Part shown: piece by piece, positions 46,201 to 59,238 of the stretch
How positions within the stretch are numbered: position 1 is the first letter of the stretch
Layout: the number at the start of each line of letters is the position of its first letter
Assembly: GCA_030998015.1 (NCBI GenBank)
Contig: JARWMV010000027.1
Span: forward strand, 62,001 to 126,000
Source: Ceratorhiza oryzae-sativae
Taxonomy: Eukaryota; Basidiomycota; Agaricomycetes; Cantharellales; Ceratobasidiaceae
Length of the DNA: 64,000 nucleotides
Direction: 5' to 3'
Program-made: the position numbers and the translations under genes
Notes under the pieces: generated by a model
Told to the model about the DNA's origin: nothing
Database searches by the model: none
What the model saw: only the letters and a program-made list of their open reading frames with translations

Positions 46201-47820
46201 GGTGGGTGCTTCTCTAGAGTTGTTCAGGTCGAGACTGATTGGATTGCACGACGCAGATGGTACTGGCAATTGAACAATGTCATAAACAGGGCTTTATCCA
46301 TCGCGACATTAAACCCGATGTACGTCTAGCTGATCTCGACCTCTTGTCATCAGACTTATTATTTTTCTAGAACTTTTTGTTCGATCCGAATGGGCATCTG
46401 AAACTGAGCGACTTTGGCCTTGCGTAAGTCGGATTGCCTAGATCGTATGATATGATAAATTGAAATATCTTCAACTTTAGGACCGATCTTCACTGGGCTC
46501 ATGATACCTCTTGTACGACCTTTCCCTGTCATGACCAAGAATCGGGCTGATTGATCGGGTCTAGACTATGAGCAACAGCGCCGCGATCTCCTTCATAAAC
46601 ACGGCATCGACCTTGATGATGGCGAATCCCACAAAACCCGACGCATGGACCGACGAGAAGCAGAGCGCGTGATGGGTGGGGGGGAAGGCATCTTTACCTG
46701 GCGCGAGAAGAACCGGAAAAAGCTGGCGTACTCGGTGTGCGGGACAAACTCGTACAGTGAGTGGGCTTTTTGTCTGAAGCGGATCGAGCTGATGTATATG
46801 TGGGGGCTAGTGAGTCCTGAAGTCATTCGAGGTATGGATGGATGACATTTTGTTTTAGTTGGTGGTATTTATGACTGTTGGCTAGGCCAAGGCTATTCGT
46901 TCTCCTGCGATTGGTGGAGTCTAGGCGTAATTATGTTCGAGTGTTTGTACGGGTCAGTACCGATCCTGCTATCCTCTCGGCACATATCTGATGAATTTTC
47001 GAATAGTTTCCCGCCGTTTGTTAGCAATTCGGTTGGTGATCCTTCGTTCATGGAGTTCGTACCTGACCTAGGATTTGTGGGATAGCGCCACATCACACGG
47101 CAAAAGATCCTGAATTGGCGAACCTCGCTCCGCTTCCCGGCTCGACCACGGGTATCTCGCGAAGGAGTCGACCTCATCGAACGGCTGCTATGTGAGCCCG
47201 AAGACCGTATCGGAGCTCAAGGCGCTCTGCCGCCTGGTATGAACCGGCGCAGTGGGTTCTTTGGAGGAAGTATCGATGGTGCCGAACACATCAAGGTGCG
47301 GAATGGGGTTTGGCGCATGTTTCCTGGCTTTGCTAAAGCTTCTGAAAACAAAAAAGGCACATCCCTGGTTCAATTCCATCGACTTTGCGCGCATACACGA
47401 GATGGAAGCGCCGTTCAAGCCGGAGCTGCGTCGGCCAGATGATACCAAACATTTCGACACTGACATTGCACCCGAGGTAAGCATATATGCGAACAGGTCC
47501 TGTATTTCCTCTGAATATGTTGTATATAGCCCCTTGCTCCTGCAAACGGTGCTCCACCAGACGCCACACGTGACCCGATGTTGCGGGACAAAGTCCACGG
47601 GCCGCGCATCCTCGAGACACGCAAGGCACTCGCGTTTGCTGGATTCACGCACAAAAGTCCTCGAAAGATCAGCTATGGTCGAGTCGATGAGGTTTTACGG
47701 TTGTCGGATGAGGATGGGCAGGAACATGGGCATGGGCATGGTGGGAATGATGAACAGCGTGGTCGAACGATGATCAAGGAACAGGGGACAATCGGGCGAG
47801 GAAGGGCGATTTCTATGTGA
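43208..47820 (+). CDS. AGC-class NDR-family protein kinase with N-terminal CRIB (Rho/Cdc42-binding) motif
   Basis: The ATG at 43208 starts a Pro/Ser-rich N-terminus. The first intron (43729-43780) splits a CRIB-like motif: VGRPMGFV joins HLVHASD, giving the P-x-x-F-x-H-x-x-H pattern. A helical segment and a long Pro/Gln/Ser-rich linker (to about 45350) precede the kinase domain. Kinase landmarks: IGHGAFG P-loop, LYAMK lysine, HRDIKPDN catalytic loop, DFGLA, then a long NDR-type insert (HDTSYYEQQRRDLL...FTWREKNRKKLAYSVCG) before the APE-equivalent SPE. DWWSLGVIMFE and a C-terminal AGC extension follow, to the TGA at 47818-47820. Introns are about 45-60 bp. Known role of NDR kinases: polarity, cytokinesis and septation with Mob partners. 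CRIB implies Cdc42/Rac input. The junction between the linker and the kinase part (45330-45390) is unresolved, so two separate genes are possible but less likely. Confidence 0.8.
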
Positions 47821-49524
47821 TGTGACGAACAATTAGTTTGTGTATACCCGGAACTGATCAAAGTTGATACTCCCCTTAATGTGATCCTAAAATTGTGCCG
47901 ATTTTTTGTATAGTAATCAACAGTGCCGCTCACACAACACGTCCGAGTCGGGTATATTCTTGAATGTATACTATATGCGGTGGTTTTCCTTTATTCGTGG
48001 CGAATTTGATGCCATCTCTCAGAGTGAAGCAACGCGTTTGACGGGCGTATAATCTTTTGAATGGATCGAGAATACCAGGGACCACGTGTATCATCTTAAT
48101 TCATCCATCACCGGACGAAATCCGTTCGACTGGAGCTCAGGCCAAACTGCAGACATTCATCAACGCGAATAATTCTTGGTTCGAATTTCAGCTATGAGAG
48201 TTTTCTTCGAAATCAATGCTCCCTTACATCCTCTAGCGATGTGGTTAGCCTTGCTATCTGCAAGATGCTGGTTCTCTCAAAAGTGGTTGTAGCGGTACGA
48301 CACCATGCTATAGGATTACACCGGTTTGGAAATGTATTTTCCATGCGCCAAGTAGAAATGTGACATTTATTGGTTCGCTTGCTCGACATAATTTGCATGT
48401 TTTGGCAGCAAAAGGTAGCCTTTTTGAATGCTACGACCCGTAGGAGGGCTCGTACTAAAACCGACAGACGTATTAAGGGGGATGCGAAGGTATTTCGACC
48501 TGCGGAGCAGGCACGAAACCCTTGACTATATGTATTCAACTCTAGCATACAATCGAAGCATGATACATAAGTGAGACCATACAAAGTAGGAAATAGCAAA
48601 AGAAATAAACACGAGGCAAAGCCTTGAAACTACCTGATACAGAACCAGACCATATGCATGTGACTATTTGTCCGGGGTAAGGCCGTTATAGTTGACTCAC
48701 GACATTGAAGCTATTGAGGATGCAGACGGCATTAAGTGATCAACTCCATACATATGAAACACCTCTACTTGAAGTTTACTCAAAGTCCAAAAACAACCCA
48801 TCAGGATTCAACAATCCTTCAGAGGCGGTTAGCGGCAGCTAAAAAATTTCCATGTGACTCATACCATCTAAAAAGCTCTATACCGCATAGCAAGCTTAAT
48901 TTGCCGCTTCACGAATTCCAGACACGAAAGAGCTGCAACAAGATGTCTTGGTGCGAAGCAAGTTTGTGAACATGTTATGAGTATGATTGGATCTGAATCG
49001 CTCGTCCGACTCTTTTGAGCTATATATCATCATGATTGACTGGGGAGCTCGAGAGATACAAAAGGCTTTCTGACCAGACCCACGAGCGTACTCTAACTTG
49101 TCTGTGGGGGCTTGGAAAATACTTTTTCAAACGGCTGTAAGCACCACTTATATTGAGCGTTGTATTTTTAAGAATTTGAAGGCACTCGCTTGCGGTCGTG
49201 CTTGTCCACATGGTGCCGGGCAAAACTGAACTAGCTAACATGATAGGCGGAGAAATGCAAATTGGTTTATCTACATAGGCGAGGGACAAATGTTCGAATA
49301 ACTTCGAAAGCACGGATAGCGGAGACAAAAAGAGTTGGAATATCGGGAGCTCACGAGCTCGTTCAACACAATGTGGCTTGATACAAGTGAGAGCCACCAT
49401 ATCTATCCAGAGAAAACATACAGTGGGACGACCCATCACACTTCAAGCAAGACCATAGGTGGTCAACACAAATTGACAATTGCCTATGTTGATACCCATT
49501 GAGCCTGAACATTTCATCATTCTA
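47821..49524. other. Gene-less stretch
   Basis: Frames of up to 139 codons (minus strand, 49020-49439) show no domain, signal peptide or splice support. It forms the shared 3' space between the kinase (plus) and lectin gene 1 (minus). Confidence 0.45.
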
Positions 49525-51939
49525 CTAAGTAATATATGGTGCACTCGATCGCGCAATCGTATTATCCCCTTCATGACGCCGTTGATGCCCAAACAAATAG
49601 CAACCCATCCACGCGGCTCCCGCTTGTAAAAGTGAGCACTTTCTCGATCGGAAGCGTTGAAATCTCACCCACCATTTTCCAGCAACGAAGCAAAGGCGCA
49701 TCTCCTGACCGTCGTTTGTTCGTGGCTGACAATGGAACTGGGTCCCAGAATTTACCCCGAAAAGTTCACTTTGACGGCCTGTTGAGCGACCCTAATTAAA
49801 ATGCCTGCAGTAGAGGAACGAAGCATCGCCCGGTACCTTTGTTTGTGCGGAAGCATAAACCCCGTAGAAAAGTGCCATTATGAGCTCCCCATACCCCAAT
49901 TATAAATTCATCAGAGGACAACTGAAAGCTCCTTCTCCCACCGCCATGGCCTCCATGATGCGGCGCTTGCCTGACTAATAACTTGTTTTCGATGACCTCA
50001 GAATAGGTGAGCTTTTTGGGTGCAGTTTTAGCGGCTTTCATTGGAATGAAGCACTCACGTACCTGGATTCCGTCGATGTCGGCTCCACAGTCGATATCAA
50101 CGCGCGAAACATATCCGGCATACGAACACCCCCCATAGGCGTAGTCGTTGAATGCCCATCCACTCCCTCCTCCAATATACTCGGCATATCTGGACGCTCT
50201 ATAATGAACGAAATCACTGCGCCAGATCGCCTGCTTCCGCAAGTTAGCAATAGAGGGTAGACAAGCTTAGCCACTAACCTGAAGACGACCAACTCTATCA
50301 CTGCGATAGAGCCCCGAGAACCCTGCCAATACACCTTCTGGCGGAGATAGAAATATGGGACTACCTCCAGATCTACCGTAAGGAGGCGAAACCCGACCGT
50401 TTGTTGTCATAAATTGAATTCCACTCAAAGTGTTGCCATCGAGCCAAGTGATAACGTCGCTGATATGTTCATCTAAAGAGTTGAGGGGTAAGAACCAAGT
50501 CCTGGCGCCGACTGAGAATGTACACTTTCCAACTAACAAACTAAATTCATGTTGGGAGCCACCCTTACATCCCCTGTGGTTGGAGTGGGTACCATCCGTG
50601 TACGCAAGAGCAAGCCCGTCAACCCAACTCCCCGAAAAAACGACTACACTAGAAATTGTTTTGAATGCAGATCGTATGTCGTTCCATGCTCTGAAGCCTG
50701 GAGCTGATAAATCCTGGTTGATTTGGTCGACCGATATGATAGTAGAATATAACTTCGTGAGCCCCTCTTGAAGTGATTTTTCGAGAAGTCGCAAGGTAGA
50801 GACCGCCTCAATAACTCTTATTACCCGACTTGTTTCGTATCCACTAATGGCTTTAAGATCAATAATTTTGGAGTGTAGCAACCAGGAATCGCCTACCCGT
50901 TTGTTCTGCCCACGCCCCAACGCCTTGTTGAATTGTCTTCACTCTACCCCCCTAACGAATCCTTGTTTGCTTTCGCCTTGTTCTCAATTTGAACGATTAC
51001 CTTTATATCAAGTCTAGAACCCTTTGATAAAACCATATCTTTCTCCCATGAGAATCCCTGAGCAGGCTGCGTCAAGTAGGGCCATGGCGTAGCACAAACT
51101 TCACCGACCGGGCCAGTCTTATGTTCTAACTCGGTTAAGCTCAACGAAGCCCCGATATTGTATACCTGAAAACCAACCCAATATTCAGCCGGACACCTTG
51201 ATCGTCATGACAAGATCTACCAGTGGAATCACGTCTCCCCTCAAGTGGTAGAGTCAGATGACAATCGACTCGAACGTTTGTATATAGTTTACTCACCATC
51301 GCGCCAAAGCTTCGTATACAGCCAAAACTTTTTCCGATATTGTAGAGTATCCTAGTGCAGTACGTATTTCAGCATCAAATTCCGGATTGGGCTTGAGATC
51401 CTCCAAAGGAATATTAACCGCTATGGTTTGAATTATCATCCTTTGAGTGACCCAAGAGCCCTCTTGTATAACTCGAGCCGTTTGAGCAACTCTAGCATCT
51501 GTCCATGGCGATACAGCATAAATTGCCGATAATGACCAGCCTTGGTGAACATAATTTGAGTCACGCTCCAGTTTTGTATTGATGGTTTCTGTCTGTAAAT
51601 TATTATTTTCCTCATCGATCCACCTTGGAGAGTACCCCCTTCCGTCCTTGTGTATCGCTACTGTATAATTGGATCGAATCGGACCGGATGGATTGCTCAT
51701 TGAATATCCGGAAAATACTGCAATTAAACTATGAGTTGATCATAACGTACTGCACCAGGATGCGACTACCTTGACTTTTGCGAAGCTTGATCGGAATTTA
51801 GAAATTAAAATGATAGAAGATATGAATACAAGATCACGCATACTAGTTGTTTTAACTCCGCCTCTGGCATGTTGACAAACATCATATCCTGGGGGTCTTT
51901 GTGGTGGCCTTCGTTATTATTATCTCGTCCTTGATTCAT
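49525..51939 (-). pseudogene. Jacalin-type lectin protein, gene 1, with one in-frame stop
   Basis: The ATG at 51939 begins MNQGRDNNN. A 16-bp exon at 51770-51785 is plausible. The N-terminal half (51700 to about 50944) has a YVHQGWSLSA segment and WGDVIPLVYNIGASLS, a pattern that loosely recalls fungal MACPF-like proteins. A region with RVIRVIEAV and two jacalin-like lectin units follow. Unit one contains DVITWLDGNTLSGIQF and GRVSPPYG. Unit two contains RVDIDCGADIDGIQV and GGHGGGRRSFQL. The C-terminus is reached through an intron at about 49770-49846 and ends near 49525. A TAG at 50944-50946 interrupts the frame at the point where the paralogue has an intron, so it may be a nonsense mutation or a missed junction. 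Jacalin folds bind carbohydrate. Whether it is secreted is unclear, as no signal peptide was seen. Confidence 0.6.
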
Positions 51940-53380
51940 TGTGTACTGCCTGGTGAAAACTTTGCGCATGATAAAGCGCTGGGTAATTTACATCTAGAAT
52001 AACCGAGCGATCCTGCATACTTACATGAGCTTGGTGGTGGGGTGCTAAAGATCGCGATCAAGAACAGAAGTTGTTGCCACTCGACAAACAGACGAAAACA
52101 AGCAGTAGAACCTGATAGCCAATTTACTCGCCACTATGACTAGTACAACTATTGCTAGACTTCTACACTAACGAAACTATTTTTTTGAATCGTTCGATTG
52201 GAGCTAGCAAGTCGGCTATGACATTCAGCCTCAACGTTTACGAACGAATGCGATATCTTGAGTCGCGGACCGAAACCAACGCCTTCACACATCACCCCTA
52301 GGGCGCAAAGGCAGTCATGAAAGACGGTAAATGACATTATTACTAGGTCATCCTCCCCCCTGAACCCCCAGTTTAACCGCTTTCTACTCCCTCCTCGCAG
52401 ACACCATCATAGCCTATGGTTTTTTGAATATATCAGGACTTTATCACCAATCACACAAGCCCGCCCTCTCGTTTGTATGCCGTCATGATGCCTTTCCACA
52501 TTACCTCAACTGCCATAATTTATACCTCCAGATTAGGTGCATATAGCTGAGCTGGTGAAACAGGAGGCAGTGGAGGACCACCGGCATACTGAAACGGGAC
52601 AAGCACCGGCGATTCGAGACCACGGACAGATGCATGTGACTGGGTGGCTGACTTCGAGCCTCCTTTCACATCTGTCACACGAGCACACACTCCGGCCCTC
52701 GATTCTCCATTTTTCTGTCCCGCCCCCATTTGCATTGATAGCTACTCACGCGGCTTTCACGCGGCTCTCACGGACTGGTTGAGGTGGCCCTGCGAGTTGT
52801 GCTCACGGTAGGTGTCGGTGTTCCCCACATTTACCAGGGGCCCTCAAGGACCGCATAAATGCCACCAATGTACTGTGTAGATGTAGCATATATTACCATA
52901 TTCTCAAAATAGGAACGAGGGACACCAACCCGGTTTCGGTTCAAGCATGTGATCCTACCATATTGGCTACACTAATACCAAGCAGGTGGTACCGGCGAAC
53001 TCTAAGTCACAAGAGGACCAATTGCATATGCTCTTCAACCCCCTTCACTAGATCCAGAGCAAAATGCCCTCACCGCTATGGACCTATTCTATCTATGCAA
53101 GTCGCAGATCAAGACAGGAAAATATATCAATTCTTGAAAGGTCAAGCCATGCAGCCTCTTGCCATCGTACTTGTTGAGATAAATAACATTTCCACACCGT
53201 TCCTCTATTTAAATCATTGATCATATCAACCAAACGGGTCCTAATCACCCATCGTTTACAATGTAGAGAATTTACGCCAAGATCGCTTCAGGTGGCATAT
53301 TTCGGCGAATCAGGCACTAGCCCAAATCAAAAGCACCCCATTCAGTTTCTCGCGGCTGTCCCGAAAGTCTGAGATGGGAT
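51940..53380. other. Gene-less stretch between the lectin paralogues
   Basis: No domain or splice-supported frame was found. The first few hundred bases left of 53381 are the 3' flank of lectin gene 2, and those right of 51939 are the 5' flank of lectin gene 1. Confidence 0.45.
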
Positions 53381-55713
53381 TTATTCGCTCAGGTAAGTCA
53401 CTGACCATTTCCCTACAATAAATGCCAAACGCATCGGCTTGCCGTCACTTGTCTTCGGTTGACACGCAAATGTAGTGCCTTGACCCATTCCGGAGAAATC
53501 GACGCTTCGACCTTCGTGAAGTAAGTTAGCCTGGCTCATACCCCTAGACACCCGAGCTGACCTTTATCCGTTGTGAAAACTAGACTTGTGATACCAGTAC
53601 CATCGTGGCTTCCGTGTACAGCAATGATATTTTCACCGGATTCCAGCGCGATGAGACGCTTTTCACCGATAACTTTACCATGGTATATTCCTTCAACGGC
53701 AGTGGCTCGGCCAAAGCACAAAGTAGCGTAGTTTAGCTATGAAATGTAACCTGTGTGAATTTGATATGAATTCTCAATATACAGACCAACCTGAATACCA
53801 TTGATGTCGTTCCCACAATTTGCCTCGATGCTGGAGATGCGAGTCGAAGATAGGTAACCAACGACTGACCAATCGTTAAACGGGATCCCAGCGTTGCCGC
53901 CAAAGTATGCAGCATACTTGGTGAACGATTCGTGACCATTATGAAAAATGTCACGACGCCAGACGGTCTGAAACGAAGCTATGAGTATAAATTCACATTA
54001 ATGGAAGATTCCCACTTGAAGGTGTGCAATCCCATCAAATGGTCGCCCAACGCCGATCAACCCAGTGAGAACGCTCTCGCTACTGTTCATAACAGTGGGA
54101 ACACCGTCATTTCCTCCATAATGCGGAGACACCCTTCCCCTCGTAGTGACAAACTGAACTCCATAAACTTTATTCTCCCCATTCCAAACAATGACTTGGT
54201 TGATGTGCTCGCCTTGGTTTACCAAGTTAGTGACGGGTCCACTGGATAATAGAAACAACAGTTCAAAAACATACCGTGTAAGAGTCGGAAAACATGCTTT
54301 TTACCGTAATGTCCTCTATCATTCGAGCCCTCACTACTTTCAGAATGAATCCCAGATAGACTTTCGACACGATTTGTTGACTCAATCAAAATGGCGGAGA
54401 AAACATTCCCTAAATGCGCGTTGCTCTCCCAAGTTTCACATCTGTCTAGAGGTTTATCCAGAGCCGCTGGACAAAAGCTGACAATGCCGGAATACAATTC
54501 CATGAGCCGAGCTTGTGTTTCGATTTTGAGGACACTGAATGTGGGAACAACCTTTATAATCCGAACCATTTGCCAGTCGGATGGGGAGCCTATTGGTAAC
54601 CGTTATCTGCGGACAGCTAGATGAACGTCGATTAGGGACAAAATACCTTTTTCAGACAGCCACTTCTGCATATCCGATTCAGTCCGCAGCATAGGCCCCT
54701 AAGAGCAGTGGATTCAAACATAGCCAAAGCCGCATTTACTATTCTTACCCTGACGCTCGTTCGGCATGTCTTCGGCAATTTTGATATCTGCTCCAAGCAG
54801 AATTCTTCCTGTAACCGTTTCCGAGCTATTCTAATTAACTATTCAACAAAAGCCAACTAACCTGACCAAAGTTATCCTCGGTGTCCGAGCACGAAATAGA
54901 TTTTCCAATTTCATACGACTACTCATGGATTTGGTCACTGTCAAGCTTCACGGATATCATGTATATACCAAAGGCAGAACGTCTCCCCTATCAGATGAAG
55001 AGTTGGCACGTTTTGATCATATAACTAAATCATGTACCCACCAATATGCGAAGGCATTGCATACTGCTTGAAGCCTCTCGGCCATTGTGGATTTAACTAG
55101 CGCCTCTTGCACCTCGGTCTCAAACTCCGTGGCAGCTTCGACCTCTCGCAAGGGTATGTTCACGGATAATTACGCGACAACGACCCTCTTGGTCACCCAA
55201 GACCCCTGACTGCCCACTTGATCATCGGTAACGATCCGAGCAGATATCAAAGGAGAAGTCAAATATACTGAGAGCGCGGACCTGGACCAGCCTTTATGAA
55301 TCAAATTTGCATCTCGGTCAGTTTTTGCGTGAACAACTTCTGTTTCAGACCTGTTGCATTCGCGGATCCAGCTGGGCGAAAATGTTCTGTTCTTTACTCT
55401 GCAGTTCGCAGCTTGACGTGTCGCAATCACGGGGCCATCTTTCCCATCCATCAAGTAGCCAAATAGCACTGGAGGACAATTAGAAAGAGTAAATCAAGAT
55501 ATTTTATATGATTAATACTTACACCCATACTCCTGAAGCTGTGCCGAGTCTTTATCAATGGGCGAAGAGCCAAAGTTATGACAATCGCACCTGTTGAACT
55601 TTGGCCGAGTCCGATAAACTGGCAAACGTGCCTTTTGGCAAGTCATCCTGTCGGGCAATGAGAGACATGGAGTTGTTCTCGGTCTCTGAGTTATTCGATG
55701 TAATTCGATGCAT
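53381..55713 (-). pseudogene. Jacalin-type lectin protein, gene 2, with one in-frame stop
   Basis: It is a paralogue of 49525-51939 with the same domain order. The ATG at 55713 starts MHRITSNN, and short exons lead to LFGYLMDGKDGPV, matching gene 1's FSGYSMSNPSGPI. The N-terminal domain contains LIHKGWSRSALSV, then a TAA at about 55164 just before LSVNIPL, where gene 1 reads straight through (IAVNIPL). Downstream, SDWQMVRIIKVVPTFSVL and two jacalin-like units remain open. Unit one has HINQVIVWNGENKVYGVQF and RVSPHYGG. Unit two has ISSIEANCGNDINGIQ and IIAVHGSHDGTGITSLVF. The last exon, after an intron at about 53525-53575, ends at 53381. Apart from the stop the gene looks well preserved. Sugar binding is inferred from fold family only. 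Confidence 0.65.
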
Positions 55714-57473
55714 GCAGAGCGGTGGGTGAAGATTGATTGAAGCGCACGGTGGTTGCTTGATCTCACTTGCCGCCACCCCTTGATCAATGAATCAATTGCC
55801 AGGGTCCAACCCAACCATGTGGTTTCCTCGTGGCTACAGGACTGGCAGCCGTTGGACGACAACCACGCGCCTTTGCCTTCACACCGAACCGCAAGAACCA
55901 CTAATGAAATCCATGTCCCACACAGCAGCCTCCAGCACTGGGTTTCACCGCGAGATGTGGAAGACTGAAGCAACAAACAATAGTTCATATGGACACCCGA
56001 ATCATAGGAAGCCGCCTACAGGATCCCCGCTGCATCTGTGATAAGCTTTTATACCTGTCGATTCCATAGGAATAATGCACCATTTTTCTAGAACAAGTGC
56101 TAACCCCAATGCCTGTGGTTGACAGGTAGCTGGGATTTTTACGCCCCCTTTGAATGATCCCTGGGCCCGTTCAAAGGGGTCATCAACTCCCAATGAAAAT
56201 TCTGAGAGAAAAGCTGAACACAACAGACATCGAACTAGGCAGGCTCTAGGAAACACGATTGCAAACAACCGCACGGCGACCAGTCGCTTACCTTAGTGGC
56301 AGACAGCCCGATCGATCGTTGCCCTGCTGGTACCTGGGCATAATTCATAACCAACGGCAGTACACTCGGCCAAAAGCCGAGTATCTAATTGAAATGCCCA
56401 TGCTGGGACAGCGCACCTTGCTTGCCGAAGTACTCATGGTTAAATAAAACCATTGTAACTGGCTATCGTCACAGCACCTAGTTTTTTTGATATCAAACGC
56501 AAAATATCAAATGTTTGTATTTCTTACCATGTCTTGTTTGATAGGTTGCGTGCTCGTCACTTGCTTGGCTGTGAGGGATAAGTTCGTAAGAACCCGTAAG
56601 AACGACAATCGCAAGGGTGCATGCCGAGAGATGCAACACCCAAGGTGTGATTACAAATTAGGACCCTTGGACCCCTCACGTTTTCGAGTGATGTGAATGG
56701 GGGAGTGATCTTGGCAAACAAGGTGCCTTGCGGGAACGAACTCCTGACGTCTAAGCCGGCTTTGGAGTGTGAGTTGGGCCCAGAGTAGCACCAGATTCCG
56801 GCGCAATCGGGACCGGTGAGCGTTATGAAGCTCACTTAGACAGTGATACGCTGCCGCAGCATCGCTTGGGATCGGGAGATTCGCAGAGGATATGGTCTGG
56901 ATTTGGGTCATTGCACTAGTGCCGTCGCAAAAACTGCCCGCTCAGAACCAGGTCCGTTATGGCTTAAAGCAGTCAAGGCTCGTCCCACCACTAAATCTCC
57001 CGTCGTGACTTTTCAGTCAATAAAGGTCGGTTACTCACCACCCAGAGAGCGATGGGATGTATCAGACGTAGTCGCATCTAGCTCATTTGTCGTCTGTTCA
57101 ATTGTATGAAGGGCTCCGATCCCGTGAAGAGCTGTCCGGAAGATGAGCCAACCTGCAATGGTCATTTACACTCACGATGGGTCGCTATGAGTGGGTCATC
57201 ACCGAATGCGTTCTAGTCCCCTGCGACCACAACAACCCATCACAGAATTGGCAAGATGATCTGGATCTGCCCCCAATTATGACTACGGATGGTTTCATGC
57301 GCCCTGATCTTGCCCACGAGCATGCAGATCACTCAAGAAGCGTTACAACCCTATCATTTGTCATATTAGAGGGGTTTGAACATAAAATCCGGGCGTGTTC
57401 TTAAAAATGCCCAGGCTGCCTCCTCCATTCTTCTTTCTATTTCTCTCTATTATCTTTTCTTTAGCCTAGGTCA
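55714..57473. other. Gene-less stretch
   Basis: Several 60-92 codon frames on both strands show no motif or intron support. It holds the upstream regions of lectin gene 2 (minus) and the seven-TM gene (plus). Confidence 0.45.
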
Positions 57474-59238
57474 TGTCTTTTACGGATTATCCCCTGCAGA
57501 TGCCTAGCGTGGTGTTCCCGAATCAAGGAATGCAGACATTATCGAGCGTCATTCATCTCGCGGGTACGTTGTTGTTGTATATTACCTTCAGGTACAGTCG
57601 TGACGGGGTAGCTTCAAGGTTGTTCTATTCTCGCGTTTTGCTTTGCTCGTCGGAGTAAAACATTCCTGGGGCGCGATTCTTGGGCTGCCCTGTCTTGGCC
57701 TCGGTGTTGTGTTCTATTGAACTTTGTGGTCTCGTGGGTCCTCAATTTGCTCGAGTTCGCTTCCGAGGCTTAGCGTGAGGTTATTCCGTTTCCCAGCTGG
57801 CTGTTTCTATTCACGAGTGGGTCACTGAAAATATTGCGCAGTTGTTGAAACTACTCATTTTTTCTCTCCTAATAGCCGGCATCTTGGTTGGCGGCGCTGG
57901 GATGTCCAGTAGCTTTAATAATTGCGCGCTTGGAATATATGCGTGCATTATCCTATATGCTATTAGCAAGGCGCTGATCTACTGGTTCCTGATTGAAAAG
58001 GTGCGGTTGAATCTATCCTGGTCCTGGGGAGCGGTTGCCTAATGTACAAAGATAGGTTCACATTGTCTGGGGGGGGGTCTCGGTTTCAGTCCAAAGTGTA
58101 CTGGCTGTGCTTCGTCACGATGCTACCGTACCTGGCCATTGCAATAATGATGTTCGTTGGTATGTTACATGAGCTTGTTCCACTTCGGGCTATCAAACCT
58201 ACCATTCTAAGGCCGTGTCGTGTACTTTCGTCAAGACCGGGCTTGTACAATTGGACTCCGGAAATTCGCGTAAGTTTTGATTGGATTACCGAGTACGGAT
58301 ATGCTAACCGGAACGACGGACCCGTGCAGATCTTTGTCCCTGCTGATATATGACCTTTACATCAACATTTTCTTGACTGGGATGTTCCTGTGGCCGTTGT
58401 GCAGGAGCCGATTAATAAATCCAAGGATCCGCAGCATGGCCATGCGTACCCTGGTGGCTGCTGTCGCAGCATTGACAACCTCGACGGTACGTGCACTCCC
58501 TAATAGCGTCCCTCGGGGAAGTTACTAAAGCGGATTCACCCTAGCTGAACATCACCGTTTTGACTCTGATGCACGGCAAACAACTAGGCTGGGTTTGTCT
58601 GGGAAGTTGTGGCACCGACATAACCATGAATGCACTAGCCATTTTTTGGGTCACAAGCTTTGGCAGCTCGTCAACTGCGGGCACGCCTTCCAAGGATGAG
58701 CCACCCGCTGAAACATTGGTTCCTGCTGAAGATCAGACGCGTGAAGGGAGGGTGTCTCGGCTGGGTGCTACTGCCGAGGGTGGCCAAGCGCCGCCCTTGG
58801 GGATTGTGGCGCAATATTCAGACTTGATGCGTCGGTATTTGCCCGAAGTCTTTGGGGCAAGCCGAACCTCGGATTCGAGTCGTAGATCCCAGATCCTCGG
58901 AACCGACGTCTCCCCGGATCACAACGGGAAGGCTACGAAGAGAAAGCCCACCACTAACATGGGTGGGGGCGTGTTGAGTATGATTGGAGAGGCTTTCAGG
59001 AGCCGAAACGATTCGACACGAAGTGAGGATAATCCAATGAGTGTCCAGGTGGGTCAACACAACGCTTAGCCACGTGTACCCGAGCTAAAAATGGAGCCTA
59101 TAGGTAACGATTACGACTGAACATAAGCACGAAGTTATGGAAAGCAACTCCAAGCGCATTTCGAGCGCTACCACTGTTCGCGGCTCGGTTGATGCGTATG
59201 GAGGGGAAAAGGGCAAATGGAATGATTCTGTAGTTTAA
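57474..59238 (+). CDS. Seven-transmembrane (GPCR-like) membrane protein
   Basis: The ATG at 57474 starts MSFTDYPLQMPSVV. Joined exons give about seven hydrophobic helices: LSSVIHLAGTLLLYITF, LLIFSLLIAGILVGGAGM, CALGIYACIILYAISKALIYW, VYWLCFVTMLPYLAIAIMMF, a segment including LLIYDLYINIFLTGMFLW, LVAAVAALTTSTLNITV and CGTDITMNALAIFWVTS. A CTIGL motif precedes helix five. A Ser/Pro-rich cytosolic tail of about 170 residues ends at the TAA at 59236-59238 after one more short intron near 59050-59102. The topology fits the fungal 7-TM receptor-like proteins common in agaricomycetes. No ligand or G-protein evidence is available. Introns of about 50-220 bp make exact exon ends uncertain, especially 57616-57840. 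Confidence 0.65.

Noticed and set aside
49020..49439. 139-codon minus-strand frame as a further lectin or membrane gene
   Set aside because: No recognisable motif, no signal peptide and no splice-supported extension.
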